A stretch of DNA of 17,570 bases from positions 1-17,570 of the forward strand of contig JAEZVS010000126.1 of NCBI GenBank assembly GCA_023443145.1, written 5' to 3'. This document shows, piece after piece, positions 7,876 through 16,481 of the stretch. A program made the translations under genes and the position numbers. How positions within the stretch are numbered: position 1 is the stretch's first letter; each line of letters opens with the position of its first letter. The notes under the pieces are model-generated. The model saw only the letters and a list, made by a program, of their open reading frames with translations. It ran no database searches and had not been told where the DNA came from. This DNA comes from Bacillota bacterium. Lineage in GTDB: Bacteria; Bacillota; Peptococcia; Peptococcales; Peptococcaceae.

Positions 7876-8310
7876 ATGAGTAAAGTTGCAGTTGTTTATT
7901 GGAGTGGCACCGGCAATACAGAAAACATCGCCAAATTGGTGGCTCAGGGTGCGGAAGCTGCCGGCGCTGAAGTGGATATGTATCAACCTTGGGATTTTGA
8001 AGACGATGTATTTGCCCAATATGATCGCATCGCTTTTGGCAGCCCCGCCATGGGTGATGAACAGTTGGAAACCGAAGATTTCCAACCCATGTGGGATCGT
8101 ATTAAAGGCAACATGGGTGCGCGTAAAGTGGCCCTCTTCGGCTCTTACAACTGGAATAACGGCGAATGGATGGATTTGTGGGGTCAGGAATGCGCCCAGT
8201 TGGGTATCAATCTTGTGGCAGACGGCCTGGCTATTTTGGATTCTCCCGAACCCGGTTCCGATGAAGAAACCGCTGCCATTGAATTGGGCAAAACTTTGGC
8301 CAACGCATAA
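7876..8310 (+). CDS. Short-chain flavodoxin
   Basis: This 144-residue FMN electron carrier presumably replaces or supplements ferredoxin in low-potential reactions. The phosphate loop WSGTGNTE is at residues 9-16. The FMN-flanking turn is AMGDE, with Met59-Gly60-Asp61 matching the redox-sensitive Met-Gly-Asp of Clostridium beijerinckii flavodoxin. The second FMN loop is SYNWNNGEWM with Trp93 at the stacking position. In the C. beijerinckii protein this loop reads YGWGDG, so here Asn residues replace Gly-Asp and a negative charge near the flavin is lost. AAAGGA lies 9 nt before the ATG. It is the second gene after the DUF3793 protein and is followed by a terminator at 8362. Confidence 0.94.
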   Translation: MSKVAVVYWSGTGNTENIAKLVAQGAEAAGAEVDMYQPWDFEDDVFAQYDRIAFGSPAMGDEQLETEDFQPMWDRIKGNMGARKVALFGSYNWNNGEWMDLWGQECAQLGINLVADGLAILDSPEPGSDEETAAIELGKTLANA

Positions 8311-8361
8311 TAACCGCTGCGCTTTTGGCGCACGACCTTTGTCAATCTGATGCATTTATTT

Positions 8362-8390
8362 AGACGCCTCTTTGTGGGGCGTCTTTTTTT
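8362..8390 (+). terminator. Rho-independent terminator after flavodoxin
   Basis: AGACGCC (8362-8368) pairs perfectly with GGCGTCT (8378-8384) and is followed by a run of T. It closes the DUF3793-flavodoxin operon. Confidence 0.9.
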
Positions 8391-8496
8391 ATTGCAGCCA
8401 GCAGTCGTTTGAGAATGTAAACGGAAGGCGTAGGCCGGCCCAACAGAAAAAAATGTGCCGATATGTCGCCTGCAACGATCGAGGGCCATTTTTTTG

Positions 8497-8525
8497 CTGA
8501 CAGGCCCGCTCATCAATGATAGAAT
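8497..8525 (+). promoter_or_regulatory. Promoter of the orf-glnN-murJ-lepA unit
   Basis: CTGACA (8497-8502), a 17-nt spacer and TAGAAT (8520-8525), preceded by TGA as an extended -10, give a strong promoter 39 nt before the GTG start at 8564. The rest of 8391-8496 shows no ORF or clear structure; in particular I find no obvious nitrogen-regulator palindrome. Confidence 0.7.
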
Positions 8526-8563
8526 ATGAGTATTATGAGTAAATAAGAAAAGAGGTGGCATCT

Positions 8564-9043
8564 GTGGCATCGAGGCAAAAAATGGCCTATTGGCGAGTGG
8601 CCATGGCAGCAGGGATATATGGCGCATTTTTCATATCGCTGAAATGGTCGGTTCCTTTGGCTGTGACCATGTGGTTGGTGGTGCTGCTTACATTTTTAAA
8701 ACCGGCCGATGCCCAAACCGTTAAGGACTGGCCTGTCATCCGTAAAAACGGCTTTCCCCTTTATTGGCTGCGTTACAGCGCCTTGGTGGTGGGGGCAGCA
8801 CTTTTAGGGATTGCATTGATGGCTCTCTTTTTTTCCTGGTCATTGGCCGAAACCTTATCATTCGCTAAAAATAACGCACCGGCGCTGGTGCCATTGGTGG
8901 TATCGGTGGCTGTGGCTTGGTTCTTAAACAGCCATCAGCGCGACCGGTATGAAGCTCTAATGGCAAAAAACGCCGCAGAAGAAAAACGCCGCGCCACCAA
9001 GTCTGCACGTGGCCAAGGCAAGAAAAGACGGAGGAAACATTGA
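8564..9043 (+). CDS. Small membrane protein of unknown function with basic tail
   Basis: I do not recognise this 159-residue protein. It has about four hydrophobic segments (near residues 12-26, 28-46, 71-92 and 105-121). A cytoplasmic-looking charged tail follows from 123, rich in Lys/Arg and ending KKRRRKH. That tail could contact nucleic acid, ribosomes or acidic lipid; this is inference. An in-frame GTG at 8555 overlaps the AGAGG ribosome site, whereas the GTG at 8564 has AGAGG 8 nt upstream and is preferred. Its stop shares an A with the glnN start (TGATG), so the two are almost surely translated together. It is first in the apparent glnN-murJ-lepA operon, and the coupling suggests a membrane partner of glutamine synthesis or an unrelated passenger. 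Confidence 0.8.
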   Translation: MASRQKMAYWRVAMAAGIYGAFFISLKWSVPLAVTMWLVVLLTFLKPADAQTVKDWPVIRKNGFPLYWLRYSALVVGAALLGIALMALFFSWSLAETLSFAKNNAPALVPLVVSVAVAWFLNSHQRDRYEALMAKNAAEEKRRATKSARGQGKKRRRKH

Positions 9044-11130
9044 TGAAAATGATCGAAGAATTTGGCAGAGACGTCTTCAGCGATGAGGTCATGCAGCGCC
9101 GGCTGCCTAAGAAAGTTTATGAATCACTGAAAGCCACCATTCTTACAGGAAGCGATTTGGAAAAAGACATTGCCGATGTGGTGGCCTCAGCTATGAAAGA
9201 CTGGGCCATTGAAAGAGGCGCCACCCATTTCGCCCATTGGTTCCAACCCATGACCGGCATGACCGCTGAAAAGCACGAATCTTTCTTAGAACCGGTGGGC
9301 AATGGCCGGGCCATCATTGAATTCTCCGGAAAAAATTTGGTGAAGGGTGAGCCGGATGCGTCCAGTTTTCCGTCCGGCGGCTTACGCGATACGTTTGAAG
9401 CGCGGGGCTATACGAGCTGGGATCCCACCAGCCCGGCCTTTGTCAAAGACGGATCTCTTTATATTCCTTCGGTGTTCTGCTCTTACACCGGCAATGTGCT
9501 GGACAAAAAGACGCCTCTCTTGCGCTCTATGGGTTTGATCAATCGGGAAGGGCTGCGGATTATGCGCCTGTTTGGCGACACGACGGTGCGCCAGGTCATT
9601 GCACAGATGGGGGCGGAACAAGAGTATTTTGTCATTCCCGAAGCCCTTTATAAAAAACGCAAAGATCTCTTTATCTGCGGACGGACGCTGTTTGGGGCGC
9701 CGGCGCCGAAAGGCCAGGAGTTTGAAGATCATTATTTTTCTGCCATCAATGAGCGGGTGGCAGCTTTTATGACCGAAGTGGACGAAGCTTTGTGGCATTT
9801 GGGTGTGCCGGCTAAGGTGAAACACAGCGAAGTGGCGCCGGGTCAGTTTGAGCTGGTGCCGGTATTTAACAATTGCAATGTGGCCAACGATCAAAACCAG
9901 CTGGTGATGGCTTGCCTGCGCAATGTGGCGCCGCGCCACGGTTTGGCCTGCCTGCTTCATGAGAAGCCTTTTCAAGGGGTCAACGGCAGCGGCAAGCATG
10001 TGAACTGGTCCTTGGGAACCGATACGGGCATTAATTTGGTTTCTCCCGGCGATACCCCTGAAGACAACGCCCGCTTTTTGCTCTTCTTCTGCGCCATGAT
10101 GCACGCCGTGGATGTTTATCCGGAACTTTTGCGCCTGGTGATCTCTTCAGCCGGCAATGACCACCGTCTGGGCGGTGACGAGGCGCCTCCGGCAATTTTA
10201 TCTATTTTTACAGGTAAGGAAATGCTCGATATCCTGGAAGATATTGAAAAAGGCGGCGATTACAATACTGTTGATAAAGGATTCTTAGAACTGGGTGTCA
10301 ATATTTTACCTCAGTTGCCCAAAGATATATCCGATCGCAACCGCACGTCACCTTTCGCCTTTACAGGCAATAAGTTTGAATTTCGCATGCCCGGGTCGTC
10401 GGCATCGGTGGCAGGACCCAATATCGCTCTGAACACCGCTTACGGCGAGGTGCTGCGCCAATATGCCGATCGCCTGGAAGGCGCAGAGGACTTCTGGGAA
10501 GAACTCACCCATCTGCTGGCTGAAGAAATTCGCGATCACAAACGCGTCATCTTCAATGGCAACGGCTATGCCAAGGCCTGGGAAGCCGAAGCGCGCAGAA
10601 GAGGCCTGCCTATGATTGATTCGGCCGTGGAGGCGTTTCGGGAATATGTGTCGGAAAAAAATCTCAACCTTTTGGTGTTAAACGGCATCTATAGCAAAGA
10701 AGAGGTTTATTCCCGTATGGAAATTCACCTCATCGATTACAGCCGTCATGTGAACATTGAGGCCCTCACCATGGTGGAAATGAGCCACAAAAATATTATT
10801 CCGGCGGTGATTCGCTATGAAAATGTGGTTCTGGAAGCACTGCAGCGTAAAAAGAATTTGGGCATGCAAGTGGAAGATGAAGCCGAATATCAGTTGATTG
10901 AAGAACTGTCGGCTTATTTGTCTACTTTCCGCCGAGCCGTTCGTCAGCTGGAACACGCCATTGGTTCCGCCCAGGCGTATCGTGACCACTATAAACGCGC
11001 CAAGAGCTATCATGAAGAAGTCATTGAATGCATGGGTGTGGTGCGCGAATTGGCCGACCGCCTGGAAGTGGTCACAGACGAATTCATCTGGGAAATGCCC
11101 AGCTATACGGCCCTTCTTTTAGAAAGCTGA
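9043..11130 (+). CDS. glnN: Glutamine synthetase type III
   Basis: GSIII joins ammonia to glutamate with ATP in the cytoplasm and forms a dodecamer. The 695-residue length is typical and far longer than type I. An N-terminal GSIII-specific region (RDVFSDEVMQRRLPK) precedes the catalytic part. Visible motifs are GAEQEYFVI (190-198), HSEVAPGQFELVP, NGSGKHVNWS (314-323), NDHRLGGDEAPP (372-383) and NRTSPFAFTGNKFEFR (433-448). They carry the metal-binding Glu/His residues and the substrate Arg residues. The last 150 residues are helical and charged, as expected for the GSIII C-terminal extension. GGAGG lies 8 nt before ATG 9043; a TTG at 9040 is in frame but less well spaced. The start overlaps the preceding stop, and murJ follows after 7 nt. 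Confidence 0.97.
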   Translation: MKMIEEFGRDVFSDEVMQRRLPKKVYESLKATILTGSDLEKDIADVVASAMKDWAIERGATHFAHWFQPMTGMTAEKHESFLEPVGNGRAIIEFSGKNLVKGEPDASSFPSGGLRDTFEARGYTSWDPTSPAFVKDGSLYIPSVFCSYTGNVLDKKTPLLRSMGLINREGLRIMRLFGDTTVRQVIAQMGAEQEYFVIPEALYKKRKDLFICGRTLFGAPAPKGQEFEDHYFSAINERVAAFMTEVDEALWHLGVPAKVKHSEVAPGQFELVPVFNNCNVANDQNQLVMACLRNVAPRHGLACLLHEKPFQGVNGSGKHVNWSLGTDTGINLVSPGDTPEDNARFLLFFCAMMHAVDVYPELLRLVISSAGNDHRLGGDEAPPAILSIFTGKEMLDILEDIEKGGDYNTVDKGFLELGVNILPQLPKDISDRNRTSPFAFTGNKFEFRMPGSSASVAGPNIALNTAYGEVLRQYADRLEGAEDFWEELTHLLAEEIRDHKRVIFNGNGYAKAWEAEARRRGLPMIDSAVEAFREYVSEKNLNLLVLNGIYSKEEVYSRMEIHLIDYSRHVNIEALTMVEMSHKNIIPAVIRYENVVLEALQRKKNLGMQVEDEAEYQLIEELSAYLSTFRRAVRQLEHAIGSAQAYRDHYKRAKSYHEEVIECMGVVRELADRLEVVTDEFIWEMPSYTALLLES

Positions 11131-11137
11131 GGCCGGC

Positions 11138-12712
11138 GTGGGTACGTCTAAGGGGCTTCGGGTGCGGTCTTTGGGGCAAGTGACGGGTTTTCTCATCCTG
11201 ATGAGCGCCGCTTCGCGCGTGTTGGGTTATGTGCGCGAGATTGTGCTCACCACCTATTTTGGTCAGGGTGATTTTACCGATGCCTTTAAAGCGGCCTTTA
11301 TGATCCCCGATTTTATTTATCTCATTCTCATTGGCGGAGCGTTCAGCACCGCCTTTATTCCGGTGTTGAGCGGCTATCTCAGCAACAATCAAGAGGACGA
11401 TGCCTGGAAGGTGTCGTCCACCATCTTAAATTTGGTGCTCATTTCAGTGACGGTGGGCATCGCCTTGTGTTTTGTGTTTACACCTGAATTGGTGCGGGAA
11501 TTTATCGGACGCGGTTATCCTTCCGATAAACAGGCACTTACCGCCTATCTTACACGCATTATGTTGGCGCAGAGCTTTTTTATGTGCCTGTCGGGCCTGG
11601 CTCAGGGCATTTGCCACGCCTTTCAGCAATTTGTAGCACCGGCGGTGGGGCCGGTGCTGTATAACATCGTTATCATTGCGGTGGGGCTTTACCTTATGCC
11701 CAGCATCGGTATTACAGGATTTGCCTACGGCGTGGTGGGCGGGAGTATGATAAACTTTTTAGTTCAACTGCCCACTTTGATTCGCGCCGGTGTGCGTTAT
11801 AAGCCGGTGATTCTTTTGCGCCATCCGGGGGTTCAGGAATTTTTCCACCTGGCCATTCCTGTGGTGCTGGGATTGTCGGTGATTTATCTCAACACCTTTG
11901 TGACCCAATTTTTAAGTTCTTTCTTGCCATCGGGTACGGTGACGTTGTTAAACAATGCCAACCGACTCATGCAGTTGCCGGTAGGTATCTTTGCCATTGC
12001 TATTGCCACGGCGTTTTTTCCGTCAATGGCACGGCTGGTGTCGCTGAATCAAATGGATGAGTTTAAGGCGCAGTTGGCCATGGGTACCCGTCTGATCTTT
12101 TTTATCCTCATTCCGGCTTCAGCGGGCTTGATGGTGGTGGGAGAACCACTCATTCGTGCCCTGTATCTCCAGGGGCTCTTTACTGAAGAAAATGTGCTGC
12201 TTACAGCCCGGGCCCTCTTCTTTTACAGCATCGGCATTGTGGGGTATAGTCAGCAGCAAATGCTGAACCGCGGTTTTTATGCCATCCGAGATACGCGCAC
12301 CGCTGTGCGTGTGAATGTCATCATCATTTTGGTCAATATTGCACTGTCTTTTGCACTGGTGAAACCGATGAGTTTTGCGGGATTGGCGTTGGCCTATTCG
12401 GTGGCGGGGCTTTTATCGATGGTACTGCTCTGGGTGCTTTTGCGAAAAAAAATTGGACCTATGGGCGGACGCGCCATTTTATGTTCCACAGCCAAAATTG
12501 TGCTGGCCAGTGTGGTCATGTGCGTGGCAGTGTGGCTTTATCTTAAGGGACTTAGACCATATTTGAATCTGGATATGAAGTTTGTGCAGATATTTGAATT
12601 GTTAAGCGCCATCGCTGTGGGCATTGCTGCTTATGTGGGGGCGGCGCTGATATTAAATCTTGACGAAATGACTCAAAGCATTGCCCTCGTCCGCCAAAAA
12701 CTTCGCCGTTAG
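11138..12712 (+). CDS. murJ: Lipid II flippase MurJ (MviN family)
   Basis: MurJ flips undecaprenyl-linked lipid II across the cytoplasmic membrane for peptidoglycan synthesis. The 524-residue protein is hydrophobic throughout, consistent with 14 membrane segments. The N-terminal pattern SRVLGYVREIV contains Arg27 and Arg33, which align with the cavity arginines Arg18 and Arg24 of E. coli MurJ, and Asp48 in FTDAFKAAF aligns with Asp39. GGAFSTAFIPVL and NRLMQLPVGIFAIAIATAFFP are further family signatures. The start is GTG at 11138, with GAGG 5 nt upstream and only 7 nt after the glnN stop, so it belongs to the same operon; lepA follows 21 nt after its stop. Polysaccharide flippases of the same superfamily are possible alternatives, but the MviN pattern is clear. 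Confidence 0.94.
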   Translation: MGTSKGLRVRSLGQVTGFLILMSAASRVLGYVREIVLTTYFGQGDFTDAFKAAFMIPDFIYLILIGGAFSTAFIPVLSGYLSNNQEDDAWKVSSTILNLVLISVTVGIALCFVFTPELVREFIGRGYPSDKQALTAYLTRIMLAQSFFMCLSGLAQGICHAFQQFVAPAVGPVLYNIVIIAVGLYLMPSIGITGFAYGVVGGSMINFLVQLPTLIRAGVRYKPVILLRHPGVQEFFHLAIPVVLGLSVIYLNTFVTQFLSSFLPSGTVTLLNNANRLMQLPVGIFAIAIATAFFPSMARLVSLNQMDEFKAQLAMGTRLIFFILIPASAGLMVVGEPLIRALYLQGLFTEENVLLTARALFFYSIGIVGYSQQQMLNRGFYAIRDTRTAVRVNVIIILVNIALSFALVKPMSFAGLALAYSVAGLLSMVLLWVLLRKKIGPMGGRAILCSTAKIVLASVVMCVAVWLYLKGLRPYLNLDMKFVQIFELLSAIAVGIAAYVGAALILNLDEMTQSIALVRQKLRR

Positions 12713-12733
12713 AGGACGAGAGAAAGGAGTGCC

Positions 12734-14536
12734 ATGCAACAACACATCCGTAATTTTTGCATCATTGCGCACATCGATCACGGCAAATCCACCATTGCCG
12801 ATCGTCTTTTGGAAATGACCGGTGCGGTGAGTGCGCGGGATATGCAATCACAGCTTTTAGATAATATGGATCTTGAAAGGGAGCGGGGCATCACCATCAA
12901 GCTCCAAACGGTGCGTATTCCCTATACCGCTGAAGATGGGCAAACCTACACGTTGAATCTGATTGATACCCCGGGACACGTGGACTTTACTTATGAAGTC
13001 TCGCGGTCACTGGCTGCTTGTGAAGGCGCCATCTTGGTGGTGGATGCTGCACAAGGCATTGAGGCGCAGACCATGGCCAATGTTTATTTGGCTTTGGAAC
13101 ATGATCTGGAAATCATACCGGTGATCAACAAAATTGATTTACCGAGCGCCGATCCGGAACGGGTACGAGCCGAAATTGAAGAGGTTATCGGCTTGGATGC
13201 TTCGGAAGCGGTGCTTTGTTCCGCCAAAACCGGTGAAGGCATTAAAGGTATTTTAGAAGCCATCGTGCAAAAAATTCCCCCGCCGACCGGAGATCGGCAA
13301 GCACCGCTTCGCGCGCTGATCTTTGATTCTTATTACGACGCTTACCGCGGAGCCATTGCTTATGTTTGTGTGAAGGAAGGCACGCTGCACGACCGTGCGC
13401 GCATTCATATGATGGCCGGCGGGAAAAGTTTCGATGTGACCGAATTGGGGGTGCATCTTCCGGCAGAAAAAAAGGTGGCCAGCCTTGCGGCAGGTGAAGT
13501 GGGCTATGTGGCCGCCAGTATGAAGCAGGTATCGGATACGCGTGTGGGAGACACCATCACCTCTTTGGATGCGCCTGCGGCCGAACCCCTTCCGGGCTAC
13601 CAAAAGGCCATGCCCATGGTTTACTGCGGGCTCTACCCGATTGAAAACGACCAATATTCGGAACTGAAAGAGGCGCTGGCCAAGCTTTCGTTAAATGATG
13701 CTTCCTTAGAATATGAGCCGGACACCTCACAAGCGTTGGGGTTTGGCTTTCGCTGTGGCTTTCTGGGTTTGCTGCATATGGAAATCATCCAGGAGCGGTT
13801 GGAGCGTGAGTATCATTTAAGTCTCATCACCACAGCGCCATCGGTGGTTTATCATGTTTATCTTACCGACGGAGACATGGTGGCCATTGATAATCCGTCT
13901 CAGTTGCCGCCGCCACAAAAAGTGGATCACATTGAAGAACCTTATGCCGAAGTGAGCATTATGGTGCCCAAAGAATTTGTAGGCGCGGTTATGGAGATCG
14001 GACAAGATAAGCGTGGCCAGTTTAAAGACATGCAATATCTTACCGCCGATCGCGTCAATGTCATCTACGAATTGCCGCTGGGAGAAATTGTTTTTGACTT
14101 TTTTGATCTGCTGAAAACCCGTACCCGCGGTTATGCTTCCATGGAATATGAAGTCACCGGATATAAAAAAAGTGCTCTGGTAAAATTGGATATTTTGGTG
14201 AACGGCGAGCCGGTTGATGCCCTCTCCCTCATCATTCATAAAGATAAAGCGTATTATCGCGGCCGGGCGCTGGCCGCTCGCTTAAAAACCTTGCTTCCGC
14301 GGCAGATGTTTGAAGTGCCTATTCAGGCTGCCGTTGGCAGTAAGGTCATAGCGCGTGAAACAGTGAAAGCCTTGCGTAAAAATGTGTTGGATAAATGCTA
14401 TGGCGGCGATATTTCCCGTAAAAGAAAGCTTTTGGAAAAACAAAAGGAAGGCAAAAAACGCATGAAACAAGTGGGAAATGTGGAAATTCCTCAAGAAGCC
14501 TTCATGGCGGTGCTGTCATTAAACGAAGAAGCCTAA
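12734..14536 (+). CDS. lepA: Elongation factor 4 (LepA)
   Basis: LepA is a ribosome-binding GTPase linked to back-translocation and efficient initiation or 30S assembly. All GTPase motifs are present: AHIDHGKST (12-20), RGITI switch I (51-55), DTPGH (78-82) with catalytic His82, NKID (132-135) and SAK (163-165). EF-G-like domains follow, with [14 protein letters not shown] and then [11 protein letters not shown]. The LepA-specific C-terminal domain ends with a basic stretch around [20 protein letters not shown] and EAFMAVL. At 600 residues it is full length. AAAGGAG lies 4 nt before the ATG. It is the last gene of the operon and is followed by a hairpin. In many Bacillota lepA is linked to hemN or hrcA instead, which are absent here. 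Confidence 0.97.
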   Translation: MQQHIRNFCIIAHIDHGKSTIADRLLEMTGAVSARDMQSQLLDNMDLERERGITIKLQTVRIPYTAEDGQTYTLNLIDTPGHVDFTYEVSRSLAACEGAILVVDAAQGIEAQTMANVYLALEHDLEIIPVINKIDLPSADPERVRAEIEEVIGLDASEAVLCSAKTGEGIKGILEAIVQKIPPPTGDRQAPLRALIFDSYYDAYRGAIAYVCVKEGTLHDRARIHMMAGGKSFDVTELGVHLPAEKKVASLAAGEVGYVAASMKQVSDTRVGDTITSLDAPAAEPLPGYQKAMPMVYCGLYPIENDQYSELKEALAKLSLNDASLEYEPDTSQALGFGFRCGFLGLLHMEIIQERLEREYHLSLITTAPSVVYHVYLTDGDMVAIDNPSQLPPPQKVDHIEEPYAEVSIMVPKEFVGAVMEIGQDKRGQFKDMQYLTADRVNVIYELPLGEIVFDFFDLLKTRTRGYASMEYEVTGYKKSALVKLDILVNGEPVDALSLIIHKDKAYYRGRALAARLKTLLPRQMFEVPIQAAVGSKVIARETVKALRKNVLDKCYGGDISRKRKLLEKQKEGKKRMKQVGNVEIPQEAFMAVLSLNEEA

Positions 14537-14546
14537 TCTTTTACAA

Positions 14547-14577
14547 AGACCCGTTCTCACTTTTGGGGAACGGGTCT
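14547..14577 (+). terminator. Hairpin terminator after lepA
   Basis: AGACCCGTTC (14547-14556) pairs perfectly with GAACGGGTCT (14568-14577), starting 10 nt after the lepA stop. The following CTTTAT tract is only moderately T-rich, so it is a somewhat weak intrinsic terminator with a strong stem. Confidence 0.75.
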
Positions 14578-14660
14578 CTTTATGCCCAATCTCAGGCCCA
14601 AGGCGCCTGTTGCGTCATGTTCGTTTGGAATGAAATAGAAATCTGTTTAATAACAGCTAA

Positions 14661-14681
14661 AAAAAATTCTTGTAATTTTTT
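14661..14681. repeat. A/T-rich inverted repeat upstream of lactate permease
   Basis: AAAAAATT (14661-14668), loop CTTGT and AATTTTTT (14674-14681) form a perfect 8-bp inverted repeat about 10 nt upstream of the -35 element. It could act as an UP-like element, a weak bidirectional terminator or an operator. Between 14578 and 14660 I see nothing else of note. Confidence 0.4.
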
Positions 14682-14691
14682 CCTGGAAGTG

Positions 14692-14720
14692 TTGCATGTT
14701 GAAGAGAAAAACACTATACT
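14692..14720 (+). promoter_or_regulatory. Promoter of the lactate permease gene
   Basis: TTGCAT (14692-14697), a 17-nt spacer and TATACT (14715-14720) form a good sigma-A promoter, with the expected start near 14727. The leader to the ATG at 14764 is short and carries a near-perfect AAGGAGGT ribosome site. Confidence 0.8.
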
Positions 14721-14728
14721 GTAACAGT
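14718..14728. promoter_or_regulatory. Perfect palindrome overlapping the -10, candidate operator
   Basis: ACTGT-A-ACAGT is a perfect 5+1+5 inverted repeat sharing three bases with the -10 hexamer and covering the expected transcription start. That is the classic place for a repressor. Lactate permeases are often controlled by GntR-type LldR or by redox regulators, but the repressor here is not identified. Confidence 0.4.
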
Positions 14729-14763
14729 GCGGAAATAAAACGAATATTATGAAGGAGGTTAAC

Positions 14764-16464
14764 ATGGAAACTTCAAGTCTTGTTTGGACACAAAACTACA
14801 CGCCCATTGCAGGCAGTGTGTGGTTGTCTGCTCTTGTCGCTCTTATTCCTATTATTTTCTTTTTAGTTACACTTGGCGTACTACGCTGGAAAGCGCATAT
14901 CGCCGGCTTTTGTACAGCAACTCTTTCAGCGGTGCTGGCCATCGTTGCTTTTAAAATGCCGGTTGTTTCTGCCATTATGGCCGGTGTCAACGGGTTTTTG
15001 TATGGTCTCTTCCCCATCGCCTGGATCATCATTGCTGCCGTGTTCCTGTATAAATTGTCTGTGAACAGCGGTCAATTTGACATTATTCGTGATAGTATTT
15101 TATCCATCACCGCTGACCAACGCATTTTGGTAATTTTGGTCGGTTTCTGCTTTGGTTCCTTCTTAGAAGGGGCTGCCGGCTTTGGTGCTCCTGTGGCCAT
15201 TGCTGCGGCCCTTTTGGCAGGGATTGGTCTTAAACCGCTTTATGCCGCCGGTCTCTGCCTGGTGGCAAACTCTGCACCGGTATGCTTCGGTGCATTGGGT
15301 GTGCCTGTCATTACTGCCGGTTCGGTTACAGGCATCGATGCCTCTCTTATCGGTCAGCAGGCAGCCAACCAGCTGGTGGTGCTCTCTTTGGTGGTGCCCC
15401 TCTTCATCGTGTTCTTAATGGATGGTGTGCGCGGTATGAAAGAAACCTGGCCGGCAGCTATTGTGGCCGGTGTATCCTTTGCCGCTGCTCAGCTGGTGTC
15501 GGCCCACTTGCTGGGGCCCCAGTTGCCTTCCATCGTTTCGGCTGTGGTTTCGCTTCTCTGCTTGGTGATCCTGCTTAAAGTATGGCAGCCCAAACACGTT
15601 TTCACCATTGAAGAAGCTGCCCGTGATGCCGGTGAAGAAGTGGACGCTTCCGCATTGGCCAACTTGGAACATCATAGCCTTGGTAAAATCGTGCGCGCTT
15701 GGAGCCCCTTTATTCTTCTCATCGTCTTTGTTGCGATTTGGACCAACAAAGCCTTTAAAGCACTTTTTGCGCTCCCGACTCCCGAAGCTGCCGGCGGCCC
15801 GCTTTCTGCCACTGTGCTGACATTTAAAGTGCCTTTCCTGCATCAACTGGTGCAACAGAGCGAACCCATTGGGAATTCGGTGTTAAGCGCCGTCTTTAAA
15901 TTCGATATTCTAAGCGGTACCGGTACGGCCATCTTCCTGGCTGCCATCGCCACCGTTTTTGTATATCGTATGAGCGGCAAACAAGCTGTAGACACGTTAA
16001 AAGAAACCCTCAATGAAATGAAATGGGCCATTGTCAACATTGGTTGTGTGTTGGCCTTTGCCTATATTATGAACTTCTCCGGCATGGCTTCCACCATGGC
16101 TTTGGCCTTGGCTTCCACCGGCACCCTGTTCCCCTTCATTTCTCCGCTTATCGGCTGGGTGGGCGTGTTCCTCACCGGTTCTGATACTTCAGCCAACGCC
16201 CTCTTCTGCGGGCTGCAGGCCACCACGGCTCATCAAGTGGGTGTTTCCGATGTGCTCCTGGTGTCTGCCAACTCCTGCGGCGGTGTGACGGGTAAAATGA
16301 TTTCGCCTCAGTCCATCGCTATTGCCTGTGCAGCTGTTGGTATTGTGGGTAAAGAAAGCGAACTTTTGCGTTACACCGTAAAATTCAGCTTCCTTTTTGC
16401 CCTGCTTATGTGCATCATCACCGGTCTGATGGCCTACGTGCTGCCCTGGGCCGTTGTGGGTTAA
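14764..16464 (+). CDS. lctP: L-lactate permease (LctP family)
   Basis: This 566-residue membrane protein imports (or exports) L-lactate, and possibly glycolate, with protons. It has 12 or more hydrophobic segments. Family signatures are FGSFLEGAAGFGAPVAIAAA beginning near residue 130, CLVANSAPVCFGALGVPV just after it, and TGSDTSAN (471-478) followed by SANSCGGVTGKMISPQS. The frame opens at ATG 14749, but that start lies within the ribosome site; ATG 14764 has AAGGAGG 5 nt upstream and gives the usual short N-terminus. It is a single-gene transcription unit with its own promoter, candidate operator and strong terminator. No lactate dehydrogenase, LutABC or electron-transfer genes adjoin it, so the catabolic partner must be encoded elsewhere, or the protein serves lactate efflux. 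The symbol lldP is an equal alternative. Confidence 0.95.
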   Translation: METSSLVWTQNYTPIAGSVWLSALVALIPIIFFLVTLGVLRWKAHIAGFCTATLSAVLAIVAFKMPVVSAIMAGVNGFLYGLFPIAWIIIAAVFLYKLSVNSGQFDIIRDSILSITADQRILVILVGFCFGSFLEGAAGFGAPVAIAAALLAGIGLKPLYAAGLCLVANSAPVCFGALGVPVITAGSVTGIDASLIGQQAANQLVVLSLVVPLFIVFLMDGVRGMKETWPAAIVAGVSFAAAQLVSAHLLGPQLPSIVSAVVSLLCLVILLKVWQPKHVFTIEEAARDAGEEVDASALANLEHHSLGKIVRAWSPFILLIVFVAIWTNKAFKALFALPTPEAAGGPLSATVLTFKVPFLHQLVQQSEPIGNSVLSAVFKFDILSGTGTAIFLAAIATVFVYRMSGKQAVDTLKETLNEMKWAIVNIGCVLAFAYIMNFSGMASTMALALASTGTLFPFISPLIGWVGVFLTGSDTSANALFCGLQATTAHQVGVSDVLLVSANSCGGVTGKMISPQSIAIACAAVGIVGKESELLRYTVKFSFLFALLMCIITGLMAYVLPWAVVG

Positions 16465-16481
16465 TTTTCCGCATAATACAG

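Noticed and set aside
8391..8563. Glutamine-type riboswitch or T-box ahead of the glnN operon
   Set aside because: The promoter at 8497-8525 leaves a leader of only about 30 nt, too short for these elements, and no T-box motif is seen.
9382..10104. Minus-strand open frame of 240 codons within glnN
   Set aside because: Antisense shadow of the conserved glutamine synthetase catalytic region; rich in His, Gln and Arg with no recognisable domain.
14661..14681. AT-rich inverted repeat as the main lepA terminator
   Set aside because: It is more than 120 nt downstream and lacks a GC stem; the 10-bp hairpin at 14547 is a better candidate.
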